64,000 nucleotides of DNA from Streptomyces cinnamoneus (GCF_014650495.1 NZ_BMVB01000020.1:55344-119343), one strand, 5' to 3'. Positions 1 through 8,837 are shown, counted from the first letter of the stretch. The notes: generated from the sequence alone by a model not told the origin. Numbers and translations: made by a program.

Positions 1-737
1 CCGTCGCGCACGAGGTCCCAGGCGCTGGGGCAGTTGGTGGAGCCGCAGTAGTTGGAGCCGTAACGGGCCTCGTTCCACTGGACCTTGACCCAGTCGGTGA
101 CGCTGCCCTCGACGGAGTAGCGGCCCGAGGACTGCTTCTCGTAGTACTTGGCGAGGGACTCCTTGTTCTCGTCGTGCGAGAAGTAGAGGTCCTGGAAGTA
201 CTGGCGGTTGTAATCCTTCTGCCAGGCCGTGCTGTTGTCCTTCGCACGGTCCGGCTGGGCTATCAGGTTGTGCGCGGGGCCGGCCTTGCCGCCGTACTTC
301 TTGACGGGCGGCTTGGGGCCGTCGGGGCCGTCCGGGTCGTACATGGTGGTGTCGTCGACCTTGTCGCCGAAGTCGACCAGGATCGTAAAGATCTTGTCGG
401 TCTTCTCGCGGGCCATCTCGACGTACTTGCCCTTGCCGAGCTGGACGACCTTCGACGCGCCGCGCTGCTCGGCCTTGGCGTCACCGGAGATCACCTGCTC
501 CAGCGCCGCCTTGCGCTGGGCCTCCTGCTTCTTGCTGAACGGGCCCTTGAGGTCGTGCTCGGCACCGCGCTTGACCTGCGCCGGGTCCTGGCGCTGAACG
601 TTCGTGGGGTCGGCGGTCGGCGAGCCGGTCACGCCCGCCGCCTGCGCGATCCCCGCCGTCAGGGTGCCCGTGCCGAGGGCCGCGACCACGGCGGCCACCG
701 CGGCGGATCGGACGACCCTCCGTTGGCTGATCTTCAC
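1..737 (-). CDS. Immune inhibitor A-type secreted M6 metalloprotease, N-terminal part
   Basis: The frame runs off the left edge, so only about 245 N-terminal residues are seen. The GTG start at 737 has a GGAGG about ten bases upstream. The product opens with a basic stretch (MKISQRR), a hydrophobic signal segment and an AQA-type cleavage region, so it is exported. Next come a propeptide-like charged region and the start of the M6 domain (KTDKIFTILVDFGD, then TMYDPDGPDGP, WQKDYNRQYFQDLYF and YYEKQSSGRYSVEG), the usual order in InhA proteases. The HExxH zinc site lies beyond the window. The family consists of secreted zinc endopeptidases that degrade host or extracellular proteins. Family assignment is firm; the substrate is unknown. 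Confidence 0.88.
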   Translation of the reverse strand, partial: MKISQRRVVRSAAVAAVVAALGTGTLTAGIAQAAGVTGSPTADPTNVQRQDPAQVKRGAEHDLKGPFSKKQEAQRKAALEQVISGDAKAEQRGASKVVQLGKGKYVEMAREKTDKIFTILVDFGDKVDDTTMYDPDGPDGPKPPVKKYGGKAGPAHNLIAQPDRAKDNSTAWQKDYNRQYFQDLYFSHDENKESLAKYYEKQSSGRYSVEGSVTDWVKVQWNEARYGSNYCGSTNCPSAWDLVRD

Positions 738-1075
738 TTGTGAATGTCCTCCCCAGTAACAACTGTGGAGGTATTTGACCGGAGTGACGCATGAAAAGAC
801 AGACCTTGACTGCGGCGATCAGAGCAAGTACGTTATCCGGCCTTTAACTTGCGGATATCGGGCGACAACGGGCGCGCCGGTTCCCCTTGCTGCCGCCGCG
901 GCGCGCCCGTGCGCCCCCAATGCTCCCAGTACCGTGGGTTAGGTCACGCTTACCGCCAGTTCCCCTCGGGCAAAGAGCACCGTAGAGTCGATAGCGGTAT
1001 GTACCAACGGTACGTACCAGCCGACTCCGCACTCCCCCCATACCGACGCCCTTTGCCTTGAGGACGGATACCGCC
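738..1075. other. Divergent intergenic region
   Basis: About 340 bases separate the minus-strand protease from the plus-strand small membrane protein. I see no convincing gene. The only striking structure is a pair of palindromes near the right end, listed separately. Confidence 0.5.
996..1018. promoter_or_regulatory. Tandem palindromes, possible operator
   Basis: GGTATGTACC (996-1005) and GGTACGTACC (1009-1018) are 13 bases apart. The second is a perfect palindrome and the first differs by one base. They lie about 58 bases before the small membrane protein gene, just after a TAGAGT hexamer at 982-987 that could be a -10 box. This arrangement suits a dimeric repressor, but no regulator is identified. 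Confidence 0.35.
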
Positions 1076-1357
1076 ATGCCGCGTCCGACTCCTGCACAGA
1101 TCGCCTACGGATCGGCCACCGTCGTCTTCTCGACCCTCGCCATGCTCCTGCTGTCGCAGGCCGGGTCGGGCCTCGGCGTCGCCGTCATCGCCCTGACCGC
1201 CCTCGCGCTCGGCCTGGCCGTCGCCGCCGCCGTGGGCCTGCGGACGCCGCGCGGACGCGCGGCCGCCGCCACCCCGCCGTCCCAGGCGCGCACGCCCGCG
1301 CACGCGGGCCGGGCCGCCGCGGGCGCGGTCGCGGGGGAGCACTCACTCCACGGTTGA
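1076..1357 (+). CDS. Small two-helix membrane protein, unknown function
   Basis: A 93-residue protein. The ATG at 1076 is chosen because GAGGA sits about 11 bases upstream; a GTG at 1058 in the same frame has no such site. The sequence has two hydrophobic segments (around SATVVFSTLAMLLLSQ and VAVIALTALALGLAVAAAVGL), then an Arg/Ala/Pro-rich tail that would be cytoplasmic. No family was recognised. Its last 15 bases overlap the 3' end of the convergent RDD gene. Confidence 0.55.
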   Translation: MPRPTPAQIAYGSATVVFSTLAMLLLSQAGSGLGVAVIALTALALGLAVAAAVGLRTPRGRAAAATPPSQARTPAHAGRAAAGAVAGEHSLHG

Positions 1358-2086
1358 GACCACCACGGTCTTGGCCGCCTTGTCGTGGATGCACTGGTGG
1401 TAGGGCTGGTCCCAGGTGCACCACAGCACGTTGACGAGCCAGAAGACGAAGCCGCAGCACGGCACGATCTGGGGCAGGGAGTAGACGGCGGCGCGCGTCC
1501 AGCCCGGCCTGCCCTCCGGGATCGCGCCGTTGTCCAGCATCGCGACCCGGATCTTCATCAGCATCTTGCCCAGCGTCTGCCCACGGGTCGTCAGCATCAG
1601 GCCCTCGTAGACGAAGTAGACGAGGGAGACGATGATCGACAGGCCGGTCGACTTGCTCTGGTCGTCCCAGGGGTCGGACCGCCAGGCGATCCCCCAGAAG
1701 AGTGCGCTCACCGGGATGCTCACGATGAGCCCGTCGACGATGCGCGCGATCAGCCGGCGGAAGCGGTTCGCCAGCGGCGGCATGCCCGCGAGCGGATCGG
1801 TCGCGCCGTACTGGCCGCCGTAGGGATTCTGCGGGTCGCCCCCGTACGGGCCACCGGCGTACGGGCCCCCGGCGCCCGTCCCACCGTACGGACCGCCGCC
1901 CTGCGGGCCCCCGGCACCCGTCCCGCCGTACGGGCCGCCGCCCTGACCTCCGCCCTGCGGACCACCCCCGGCCGGGCCGCCGGCCCCGGCGCCCGGGTAG
2001 GGCGGGGGCTGCGGGGACTCCGGCTCGGAGGGCCGCTTCTGGAAGGGGTCGTCGGCGTCGCCGCCCCGCGGCTGGTCGTGGCTCAT
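1343..2086 (-). CDS. RDD family membrane protein with Gly/Pro-rich N-terminus
   Basis: A 247-residue protein. The first half is a low-complexity Gly/Pro/Tyr repeat (GGPYGGTGAGGPQGGG-like units), probably cytosolic and disordered. The RDD domain starts near residue 105 (PLANRFRRLIARIVDGLIV), with the RxxARxxD signature and three hydrophobic helices. It includes the TRGQTLGKMLMKIRV motif before the last helix. RDD proteins are small integral membrane proteins, and some act as ion transporters. It lies just downstream of a second RDD gene on the same strand, 76 bases away, so the two are probably co-transcribed paralogues. Confidence 0.85.
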   Translation of the reverse strand: MSHDQPRGGDADDPFQKRPSEPESPQPPPYPGAGAGGPAGGGPQGGGQGGGPYGGTGAGGPQGGGPYGGTGAGGPYAGGPYGGDPQNPYGGQYGATDPLAGMPPLANRFRRLIARIVDGLIVSIPVSALFWGIAWRSDPWDDQSKSTGLSIIVSLVYFVYEGLMLTTRGQTLGKMLMKIRVAMLDNGAIPEGRPGWTRAAVYSLPQIVPCCGFVFWLVNVLWCTWDQPYHQCIHDKAAKTVVVSTVE

Positions 2087-2162
2087 GGACCCAGTGGAAC
2101 CCAGCCTTCCGGCTTCCGCATCCGGCTGTGTGCCGTTCGAGTCGTGCCGTCCGGGGAGGGGG

Positions 2163-3584
2163 TCAGCCCTTGGCCGCGGCGACGAACGTACGGGCCGCCT
2201 TGTCGTGCCAGCACTGGCGCCACGGCCGGTCGAACAGGCACCACAGCACGTTCAGCACGCCGACGGCCGCCGCCCCCAGCAGGCCGTAGACCAGCCACCT
2301 GCGCAGCGCGGCACCGAAGGAGGCCGTGTCGTGCGACTCGATGTCCAGGACGCGCAGGCCGAACACCTTCTTGCCCAGGGTCCGTCCCCACTTGGCGGTC
2401 GGCAGGGCTTCGTAGAGCAGGCCGCCGACGAGCAGCACGGCGAGCACGATCGCCAGGTAGGTGCCCGTCGTGCCGTCGAGCAGCCAGACCGTCACGGTCT
2501 CGCCGGACTGCCGGGCCTCCTCCACCTTCGCGTCGATGTGCTCGACCGACTTGCCCCACAGCGGCGCGGCGACGGCGCCCACCGCACCGCCGAGCACGAC
2601 GGTGTCCAGCAGCCGGGCGGCCAGGCGCCGGCCCAGCCCCGCGGGACGGCCCTGGGCCTGCGCCGCCAGCAGGAACGGGTCGTCCTTGGGCGGCTTCCAG
2701 GGCGCGACCGCCTCACCGGCACCGGGCTGAGGCTGCTGGGCGAGCTGCTGCACCTGCTGGGCCCAGCCCACCGGCTGCGGCTGGGACTGCGCCCGAAGCT
2801 GCGGCCGGTCGGCGGGCACGGGCGCGGACGCCGGGCGCCGGGCCGGGAGGGAGGCCGCCTCGGGCTGTGGCGCCTCGGCGGCCTGCGGCTCGGGCCACAC
2901 CTGCGGCGCGGGCCGGGCGGCCGGGGCGGTGCGCGGCCCGGCCGGCAGCGGAGCGGGCGGCCCTCCGGGGGCCGAGCCGTGCGGCTTGGGCCGGAGGGTG
3001 AGCGTGCCCTGGCCCGGGGCGGGGGCCTCCGGCGCCGGGGTCGCGGCCGCTGCCGGGCGGGCCTCCTGGACGGAGGGCTCCGCGGCGGCCGGCTCGGGCA
3101 GGCGCGGGTCACGGGCCCTGGGCAGCGCCGGGCCGGTGCCCGCGCCGCCGCCGCTCCGGTCCTCGCTCCGGCTCCCGCTGCGGTCCTCGCTCTGGCTGCC
3201 GCCCCAGGAGACGCGGTCCTTCTCCCGGCCGAAGCCGTCCTGCTGCGCGGTGTCCGCCTGCCAGGCCCCGGACCGCGGCTCGGTGCGGGCCTCGGGCAGC
3301 TCCGGCTCCTCGTCGAGGAACACCGGACCGGTCTCGTCCGGCAGCTGGACCGCGGGCCGCCGCTCCTGACGCGGCGTCGGCGGCACGGGGGCGGCGAGCG
3401 CGGGCAGCGGCGCGGCGGCCACCGAGGCGGGGGGCGAGGGCATCGGCTCGCCCTTGGCGGGGGCGGGCCGGCTGGTGCCGGGCACCCAGGCCGTGCCGCT
3501 CCAGTAGCGGATGTAGCCGGGGATGGACGGGTCGGGGTAATAGCCCGCGCGGGGAGTGTCCCCGGCGCCGTCAGGAGAGGTCAC
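2163..3584 (-). CDS. DUF2510 and RDD domain membrane protein
   Basis: A protein of about 473 residues. It starts with a DUF2510-type segment (GYYPDPSIPGYIRYWSG, then WVPG). A roughly 270-residue Ala/Pro/Gln/Arg-rich linker follows, and a C-terminal RDD domain (GLGRRLAARLLDTVVLGG, later WGRTLGKKVFGLRVLD) with several membrane helices. I chose the GTG at 3584 because a GGGGG run lies five bases upstream; TTG codons at 3587 and 3596 are alternatives. DUF2510 is a short tryptophan-containing module often joined to membrane domains in actinobacteria. Function is unknown. It pairs with the downstream RDD gene. Confidence 0.85.
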   Translation of the reverse strand: MTSPDGAGDTPRAGYYPDPSIPGYIRYWSGTAWVPGTSRPAPAKGEPMPSPPASVAAAPLPALAAPVPPTPRQERRPAVQLPDETGPVFLDEEPELPEARTEPRSGAWQADTAQQDGFGREKDRVSWGGSQSEDRSGSRSEDRSGGGAGTGPALPRARDPRLPEPAAAEPSVQEARPAAAATPAPEAPAPGQGTLTLRPKPHGSAPGGPPAPLPAGPRTAPAARPAPQVWPEPQAAEAPQPEAASLPARRPASAPVPADRPQLRAQSQPQPVGWAQQVQQLAQQPQPGAGEAVAPWKPPKDDPFLLAAQAQGRPAGLGRRLAARLLDTVVLGGAVGAVAAPLWGKSVEHIDAKVEEARQSGETVTVWLLDGTTGTYLAIVLAVLLVGGLLYEALPTAKWGRTLGKKVFGLRVLDIESHDTASFGAALRRWLVYGLLGAAAVGVLNVLWCLFDRPWRQCWHDKAARTFVAAAKG

Positions 3585-3855
3585 CAATGCCCCCAACTCC
3601 GATCATGCACACCACACTTGACCTATCCGCCGTCTCCGGCCACCACAGCGTCCGGGCGGACACCTCCGTCCGCCCCTGCACGACACTAACGAAGAGCGGC
3701 GCCGCCGGAAGAAGGTGACCGCCAGAAAGACTGCCTTCGGGCGACAGCGGAGAGGTTTCACGGCCGGAAACAGGACACTCGAACGAGAGCCGCCCGCAAG
3801 GTTGTACGAACATCCCGGCCGGCCCGGAACCCCCTCCGGGCCGGCCGCACCCGCG

Positions 3856-4035
3856 CTAGGTGCTCCGCCGGGAGCGCAGAAACGTCAGGACGCCGCAGAG
3901 AACGCTCCGCAGCAATTCCCACCCGGGCGCTATGGCCGTCGATTTCCTCACCCTGGAGAAATACTCGTCGCTGGTGAGCTCGCCGGCCATCCAGCGCCTC
4001 CCCGACTCGACCATCTCGCCATCCCGCGTGATCAT
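3856..4035 (-). CDS. Small protein of unknown function
   Basis: A 59-residue protein from the ATG at 4035, which has AGGGGG six bases upstream. An in-frame ATG at 4071 would add 12 residues. Recognisable features are an acidic/basic N-terminus (MITRDGEMVESGRRWMAGEL), a TSDEYFSRVRKS segment like short SHOCT-type helices, and a hydrophobic then Arg-rich C-terminus. It stands alone, between the DUF2510/RDD gene and the GAF gene. I do not recognise a family. Confidence 0.45.
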   Translation of the reverse strand: MITRDGEMVESGRRWMAGELTSDEYFSRVRKSTAIAPGWELLRSVLCGVLTFLRSRRST

Positions 4036-4178
4036 GAGGACCCCCTGCCCTGCTAGACCTGTGTCGACCATAGGACCCCGCGATCCGCGACGCCCGTTTC
4101 GCCGCACCTTCACACCTTCTACCCCACCATTGAGGTAGTCTCACCTGGCCAATTACCGTAATCCCCCAGGCGAATCAT

Positions 4179-4901
4179 TCATTCCGCCGCAGCCCTGCGC
4201 CCCAGAGCCGTGGCAGTTCCGATCATGTGTGCGAATACCAGCACATAGGACTTGCGCACCTTGGAGAGCTCCTTCGCCTTCGGCGCGTCAATAATCAAAA
4301 CCCCCTGGGCGACGCTCCCGGCGTACGCCGGGGCGACGAGGGCCGACTGATAGTCGTCACCCAGGTTGATTTTCAAATTACCCTTGGTGTCCCGGTTGTC
4401 ATCAATATAGACCGGCTCGCCCTGCATTATCGCGTTGAGCAGGGCCTGTTCGTCCTTCTCGTCGAACCGCTCCGGAGGGTTGGCACCGCCGTACACCACC
4501 TCCCTCTTCAGGCGGCCCTCCTCGTCCAAGGAGTAGAAGGCCGCCCGCGCCCTGGAGCTGACATCCTTCGCGAGCGTGGTGATGAGCCGGTCATGGATCT
4601 GCCGCAGGATGGCCAGGGAATCATCCGGCCCGGACGTCAGCGTCCCCATGTGGTCGATGACCGCGGACATCGCCGCTTCGAATTTGATGCCCTCGACCTG
4701 GCGATAACGCCGCTGGGCCACCAGCGAGAGCAACGGTGCCAGCATCGCGCTGATCGCCGCACAGACAATGAGCAGAATCTTTCCGGCGCCCTCGGTGCCG
4801 CCGATTTGCGTGGTACAGAGAACGGTCAGGCCGGGGGAGACAACAGGGAGCGCATAGAAGAAGAAATCGCTCCATTTCGATTGTTTGTTGTTGTCCGCCA
4901 T
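4179..4901 (-). CDS. Membrane-anchored GAF-domain protein
   Basis: A 240-residue protein. The ATG at 4901 follows GAAGAAGGTG and is preferred to one 14 codons upstream. Two hydrophobic segments near residues 10-60 (FFFYALPVVSPGLTVLC and ILLIVCAAISAMLAPLL) form a hairpin anchor. The cytosolic remainder looks like a GAF fold: SRARAAFYSLDEEGRLK, a variable middle, YQSALVAPAYAGSVAQGVLIIDAP and a final helix. GAF domains bind small ligands or pass on signals. No kinase or output domain is attached. The gene is less GC-rich than its neighbours, which may mean it was acquired. Confidence 0.7.
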   Translation of the reverse strand: MADNNKQSKWSDFFFYALPVVSPGLTVLCTTQIGGTEGAGKILLIVCAAISAMLAPLLSLVAQRRYRQVEGIKFEAAMSAVIDHMGTLTSGPDDSLAILRQIHDRLITTLAKDVSSRARAAFYSLDEEGRLKREVVYGGANPPERFDEKDEQALLNAIMQGEPVYIDDNRDTKGNLKINLGDDYQSALVAPAYAGSVAQGVLIIDAPKAKELSKVRKSYVLVFAHMIGTATALGRRAAAE

Positions 4902-5137
4902 TACACCTTCTTCGAGACATCGGCCGCTGCGAGAGCGATCCATTATCCCGGCGTTTTCCCTTCCGTCAGCCCGGACGAGGAGAAGCTTCGGCGCAGCGGG
5001 GGGAGCACTCGCCGGGCGCGCGCCCTCGGCACGGTCCCGTGCGCGTCGGGCCGCAGGAAATCATGCGAAGTCGCGTCATGAAACGCCGTTCGCGGCCTCT
5101 CTTCCGGTGCCGGTCCCCGAGGAGAGAGGGCGCACTC

Positions 5138-5554
5138 ATGCACACCGTGGTGGAACGAGACCTGAAGGTCGACATGGTCCTGTCGCCGGAGCGCAGCATT
5201 CCGGTCGCGGCCCGGCTGTCCTACCGGACAGTCGATCCCTACGCCGTCCACTTCACCTTCCACATCGCCTCGGAGAAGCCGGTGACGTGGACGTTCGCCC
5301 GTGAGCTGCTGATGGCCGGCATCTTCCGGGCGAGCGGCGTGGGCGACGTGCAGGTCTTTCCCGGCACGGACCGGAAGCAGGCGGTGCTGTGCGTCGCGCT
5401 GTCCTCGCCGGAGGGGCAGGCGCTGCTGGAGGCCCCGGCCCGGGCGGTGACGGCCTGGCTGGACCGGACGCTGCAGGTCGTGGCGCCGGGCGAGGAGCGG
5501 GGGTGGCTCGCCCTCGACGAGGGCCTGCGGGAGCTGCTGGCGTCCGGGGCGTAG
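5138..5554 (+). CDS. ssgG: SsgA-like sporulation and cell-division protein, probably SsgG
   Basis: A 138-residue protein matching the SsgA-like family in length and sequence (VLSPERSIPVAARLSYRT, then DPYAVHFTFHI, WTFARELLMAGI and GDVQVFP). The family is found only in morphologically complex actinobacteria and helps place septa and divisomes during sporulation. The ATG at 5138 follows GAGGAGAGAGG. The adjacent FAD oxidase and hpd genes match the neighbourhood I recall for ssgG in Streptomyces coelicolor; the symbol rests on that. The family assignment itself is secure. Confidence 0.85.
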   Translation: MHTVVERDLKVDMVLSPERSIPVAARLSYRTVDPYAVHFTFHIASEKPVTWTFARELLMAGIFRASGVGDVQVFPGTDRKQAVLCVALSSPEGQALLEAPARAVTAWLDRTLQVVAPGEERGWLALDEGLRELLASGA

Positions 5555-5555
5555 T

Positions 5556-5585
5556 CCCGGCGCGGGGGTACGCCCCCGCGCCGGG
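5556..5585. terminator. Hairpin between convergent genes
   Basis: A perfect 13-bp stem, CCCGGCGCGGGGG with its complement, around a TACG loop, placed two bases after the ssgG stop. It probably ends transcription from both sides (ssgG and the FAD oxidase). No T-run follows, as is common in Streptomyces. Confidence 0.75.
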
Positions 5586-5611
5586 CGCCCGCCCGCCGGG
5601 GCGCGTCCGCT

Positions 5612-6979
5612 CTAGAGGACCTTGCCGGGGTTGAGCAGGCCGAGCGGGTCGAAGACGGCCTTGATGCCGCGCTGCACTTCCATGGCCACCGGCCCGGCCT
5701 CCCTGGCGAGCCACTCCCTCTTCAGCACGCCCACCCCGTGCTCTCCGGTGATGGTGCCGCCGAGCTCCAGGCCGAGGGCCATGATCTCGTCGAAGGACTC
5801 CCGGGCGCGGCGGGCCTCGTCGGGGTCCGCGGGGTCGAAGCAGACCACGGGGTGGGTGTTGCCGTCGCCGGCGTGCGCGCAGACGCCGATGGTCAGGCCG
5901 TACTTGTGGCCGATGGCGGCGGTGCCCTCCAGCATGGCGGCGAGGCTGCCGCGCGGGACGCAGACGTCGTCGATCATCGTGGCGGGCCGCAGCCGCTCCA
6001 GGGCGGGCAGGGACATCCGCCGTGCCTGCAGCAGCAGGGCGGACTCGGCGGCGTCCTCGGCGGGCACCACCCCGGTGGCGCCGGCCGCGGTGCACAGCTC
6101 GCCGACGGCGGCGAGGGAGGGTGCCGGGTCGGGCGCGTCGAAGGCGACGAGGAGGAGGGCCTGCGTGGACTCCGGCAGGCCCATGCGGGCCATGGAGTTG
6201 ACCGCGCGCACGGTCGTGCCGTCCATCAACTCCAGCAGCGACGGCGCGTGTCCCTGCTGCATGATCTGCCGAACGGCCTCGCACGCCTGCCCGACGGAGG
6301 GGAACTCGGCCGCCAGCACGAGCTGTTCGGGTGGCGCGGGCCGCAGCGCGAGGACGGCCCGTACGACCACGCCCAGGCTGCCCTCGGAGCCGACGAAGAG
6401 GCGGGTGAGGTCGTAGCCGGCCACGCCCTTGGCCGTGCGGCGGCCGGTGGTGAGCAGCCGTCCGTCGGCGAGGACCACGTCCAGGCCGAGGACGTACTCG
6501 GCGGTCACGCCGTACTTCACACAGCACAGGCCGCCGGAGGCGGTGCCGATGTTGCCGCCGATGGTGCACTGTTCCCAGCTGGAGGGGTCGGGCGGGTAGC
6601 ACAGGCCGTGTTCGGCGACGGCGCGGGAGAGGGCGGCGTTGACGACGCCCGGCTCGACGACGGCGATCCGTTCGACCGGGTCGATCTCGACGATCCGGTC
6701 CATCCTGACGAGCGAGAGCACGATGCAGCCGTCGGTGGCGTTGGCCGCGCCGGACAGGCCGGTGCGGGCCCCTTGCGGGACGACGGGCACGCGCAGCGCG
6801 GTGGCCGTGCGCATGACGTGCTGGACCTGCTCGACGGTGCGCGGCAGGACGACCACGGCGGGAACGCCGGCCCGGCAGAAGCTCGCCATGTCGTGGGCGT
6901 AGGAGGCGGTGACGTCGGGGTCGGTGACGAGGACCTCGTCGGGGAGCCCCTCGCGCAGTAAGTCGATCAGTTCGTCCAT
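5612..6979 (-). CDS. FAD-binding oxidase, GlcD / D-lactate dehydrogenase family
   Basis: A 455-residue protein from the ATG at 6979 (GGAAGGAA upstream). The PCMH-type FAD-binding domain is clear in the first half: VPAVVVLPRTVEQVQHVMRT, VVPQGARTGLSGAAN, the WEQCTIGGNIGTASGGLCC motif and GSEGSLGVV. The C-terminal half is an FAD-oxidase C domain with GDGNTHPV and GEHGVGVLKREWL near the end. These enzymes oxidise 2-hydroxy acids. It lies downstream of hpd on the same strand, but a strong hairpin separates them. Exact substrate not determined. Confidence 0.88.
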   Translation of the reverse strand: MDELIDLLREGLPDEVLVTDPDVTASYAHDMASFCRAGVPAVVVLPRTVEQVQHVMRTATALRVPVVPQGARTGLSGAANATDGCIVLSLVRMDRIVEIDPVERIAVVEPGVVNAALSRAVAEHGLCYPPDPSSWEQCTIGGNIGTASGGLCCVKYGVTAEYVLGLDVVLADGRLLTTGRRTAKGVAGYDLTRLFVGSEGSLGVVVRAVLALRPAPPEQLVLAAEFPSVGQACEAVRQIMQQGHAPSLLELMDGTTVRAVNSMARMGLPESTQALLLVAFDAPDPAPSLAAVGELCTAAGATGVVPAEDAAESALLLQARRMSLPALERLRPATMIDDVCVPRGSLAAMLEGTAAIGHKYGLTIGVCAHAGDGNTHPVVCFDPADPDEARRARESFDEIMALGLELGGTITGEHGVGVLKREWLAREAGPVAMEVQRGIKAVFDPLGLLNPGKVL

Positions 6980-7029
6980 GGGGAGTTCCTTCCCCTGCCC
7001 GCCCCTTCCCGTAACCGGGGCCCCGCCCC

Positions 7030-7062
7030 GGACCCCGGTCCTCACGTGCCGGACCGGGGTCC
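7030..7062 (-). terminator. Hairpin after hpd
   Basis: GGACCCCGGTCC pairs perfectly with GGACCGGGGTCC across a nine-base loop, just after the hpd stop at 7070 and before the FAD oxidase start. It could terminate or attenuate hpd transcription. Confidence 0.7.
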
Positions 7063-7069
7063 GCCGGGG

Positions 7070-8212
7070 TCAGAGGTTGCCGCGCTTCTCCTGCTCGCGC
7101 TCGATCGCCTCGAAGAGCGCCTTGAAGTTGCCCTTGCCGAAGCCCATGGAGCCGTGCCGCTCGATCATCTCGAAGAAGACGGTCGGGCGGTCCTGGACCG
7201 GCTTGGTGAAGATCTGCAGCAGGTAGCCGTCCTCGTCGCGGTCGGCGAGGATCTTCAGCTCGCGCAGGGTGTCGACGGGCACCCGGGTCTCGCCGACCCA
7301 CTCGCCGAGCGTGTCGTAGTACGAGTCGGGGGTGTCCAGGAACTGGACGCCCGCGGCGCGCATGGCCCGCACGGTGGCGACGATGTCGTTCGTGGCGAGC
7401 GCGATGTGCTGGACGCCGGGGCCGTTGTAGAACTCCAGGTACTCGTCGATCTGCGACTTCTTCTTGGCGATGGCCGGCTCGTTGAGCGGGAACTTCACCT
7501 TGCGGGTGCCGTCCGCGACGACCTTCGACATGAGCGCGGAGTACTCGGTGGCGATGTCGTCGCCCACGAACTCCTTCATGTTGGTGAAGCCCATGACGTT
7601 GTTGTAGAAGGACACCCACGCGTCCATCTTGCCGAGCTCGACGTTGCCCACGCAGTGGTCGATGGCCTGGAAGCGGCGCGGGCCGGGCTCGACGATCGGC
7701 GCGGCGGCGACGTAGCCGGGCAGGTAGGGGCCGGTGTAGCCGGAGCGCTCGACGAGCGTGTGGCGGGTGCTGCCGTACGTGGCGATGGCGGCCAGCACGA
7801 CGGTGCCGTGCTCGTCGCTCACCTCGTGGGGCTCCTCCAGGCCGGTGGCGCCGTGCTCGACGGCGTAGGCGTACGCGGCGCGCACGTCCGGCACCTCGAT
7901 GGCGAGGTCCACGACCCCGTCGCCGTGCTCGGCCACGTGCTCGGCGAGAAAGCGGCCGCGGTCGGTGACCGGCTTGATCACGGTCGTGAAGACGAAGCGG
8001 GCGCTGCCGGACTCCAGGACGTAACTGGCCGTCTCGCGGCTGCCGTTCTCCGGCCCGGAGTAGGCGACGCGCTTCATGCCGAAGGCGGTGGAGTAGTAGT
8101 GGGCGGCCTGCTTGGCGTTGCCGACGGCGAAGACGACCGCGTCCATCCCCTTGACCGGGAAGGGGTCCGCCTGCCGTGCGGTGTGAGGGGTGTGATCCGT
8201 GGTCTGAGTCAT
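7070..8212 (-). CDS. hpd: 4-hydroxyphenylpyruvate dioxygenase
   Basis: A 380-residue non-haem iron(II) dioxygenase that converts 4-hydroxyphenylpyruvate to homogentisate in tyrosine catabolism. Two vicinal-oxygen-chelate halves are visible. The C-terminal half has the iron ligands: His in AIDHCVGNV, His in GVQHIALAT and Glu in VFFEMIERHG. The C-terminal gating helix GKGNFKALFEAIEREQ is present. The start MTQTTDH at 8212 gives the usual family length. The divergent Lrp/AsnC gene 94 bases away is a likely regulator. A downstream homogentisate dioxygenase gene is not in the window. Confidence 0.96.
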   Translation of the reverse strand: MTQTTDHTPHTARQADPFPVKGMDAVVFAVGNAKQAAHYYSTAFGMKRVAYSGPENGSRETASYVLESGSARFVFTTVIKPVTDRGRFLAEHVAEHGDGVVDLAIEVPDVRAAYAYAVEHGATGLEEPHEVSDEHGTVVLAAIATYGSTRHTLVERSGYTGPYLPGYVAAAPIVEPGPRRFQAIDHCVGNVELGKMDAWVSFYNNVMGFTNMKEFVGDDIATEYSALMSKVVADGTRKVKFPLNEPAIAKKKSQIDEYLEFYNGPGVQHIALATNDIVATVRAMRAAGVQFLDTPDSYYDTLGEWVGETRVPVDTLRELKILADRDEDGYLLQIFTKPVQDRPTVFFEMIERHGSMGFGKGNFKALFEAIEREQEKRGNL

Positions 8213-8306
8213 GGCCGCAGGGTCTCGCCGATCCACAAGGTGCGCAATAGTTGGCGTATTCGCTGGGCATTCTGCATAGCGGCAGCCCAGTGTTACCGGG
8301 CGTTCT
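8213..8306. promoter_or_regulatory. Shared divergent promoter region of hpd and Lrp gene
   Basis: This 94-base gap must contain promoters in both directions. It is AT-richer than its flanks (ATTCTGCATAG, CAATAGTTGG). I cannot assign -35 and -10 boxes with confidence, nor a clear Lrp site. Confidence 0.4.
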
Positions 8307-8801
8307 GTGCAGGATGACTATGAGAGGCGGCTCACGGTGATCGATCGTTTGGACGGCAGGCTGCTGGAGCTGCTCGCGGAGGAGCCGCGGATCGGGGTGC
8401 TGGAGGCGTCGCGGCGCCTCGGCGTGGCGCGCGGCACGGTGCAGGCGCGGCTGGACCGGCTGCAGGCGCAGGGGGTGATCAGGGGTTTCGGGCCGGACGT
8501 GGACCCGGCGGCGCTGGGCTATCCGGTGACGGCCTTCGCGACGCTGGAGATCAAGCAGGGCCAGGGGGCGGACGTGCGCAGCCACCTGGCGACGGTCCCG
8601 GAGGTGCTGGAGCTGCACACCACGACGGGCCACGGCGACATGCTGTGCCGGCTGGTGGCCCGCTCCAACGCGGACCTCCAGCGGGTGATCGACAAGGTGG
8701 TGGGCTTCGACGGGATCGTCCGGGCCTCCACGGCGATCGTCATGGAGAACCCGGTGCCGCTGCGGATCATCCCGCTGGTGAAGCAGGCGTCGGAGGACTG
8801 A
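8307..8801 (+). CDS. Lrp/AsnC family transcriptional regulator
   Basis: 164 residues from the GTG at 8307. A GTG at 8337, with GAGAGGCGG just upstream, is an equally good start and would give 154 residues. The N-terminal winged helix is clear (DRLDGRLLELLAEEPRIGV and EASRRLGVARGTVQARLDRL), followed by the RAM ligand-binding domain (VTAFATLEIKQG, ELHTTTGHGDMLCRLVA). Regulators of this family sense amino acids. Its position divergent from hpd suggests it controls tyrosine breakdown. Confidence 0.9.
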   Translation: MQDDYERRLTVIDRLDGRLLELLAEEPRIGVLEASRRLGVARGTVQARLDRLQAQGVIRGFGPDVDPAALGYPVTAFATLEIKQGQGADVRSHLATVPEVLELHTTTGHGDMLCRLVARSNADLQRVIDKVVGFDGIVRASTAIVMENPVPLRIIPLVKQASED

Positions 8802-8837
8802 GGCGGCCCCGGCAAAGCCCCCGCCGGGCCCGGCGGG

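Noticed and set aside
3715..4138. Plus-strand frames opposite the small 59-aa gene
   Set aside because: No ribosome site and Pro/Arg-rich translations typical of antisense reading.
5253..8633. A 1,126-codon minus-strand open frame over the FAD oxidase and hpd genes
   Set aside because: It is out of frame with two clear enzymes and its product is an Arg/Ala/Pro-rich artefact.
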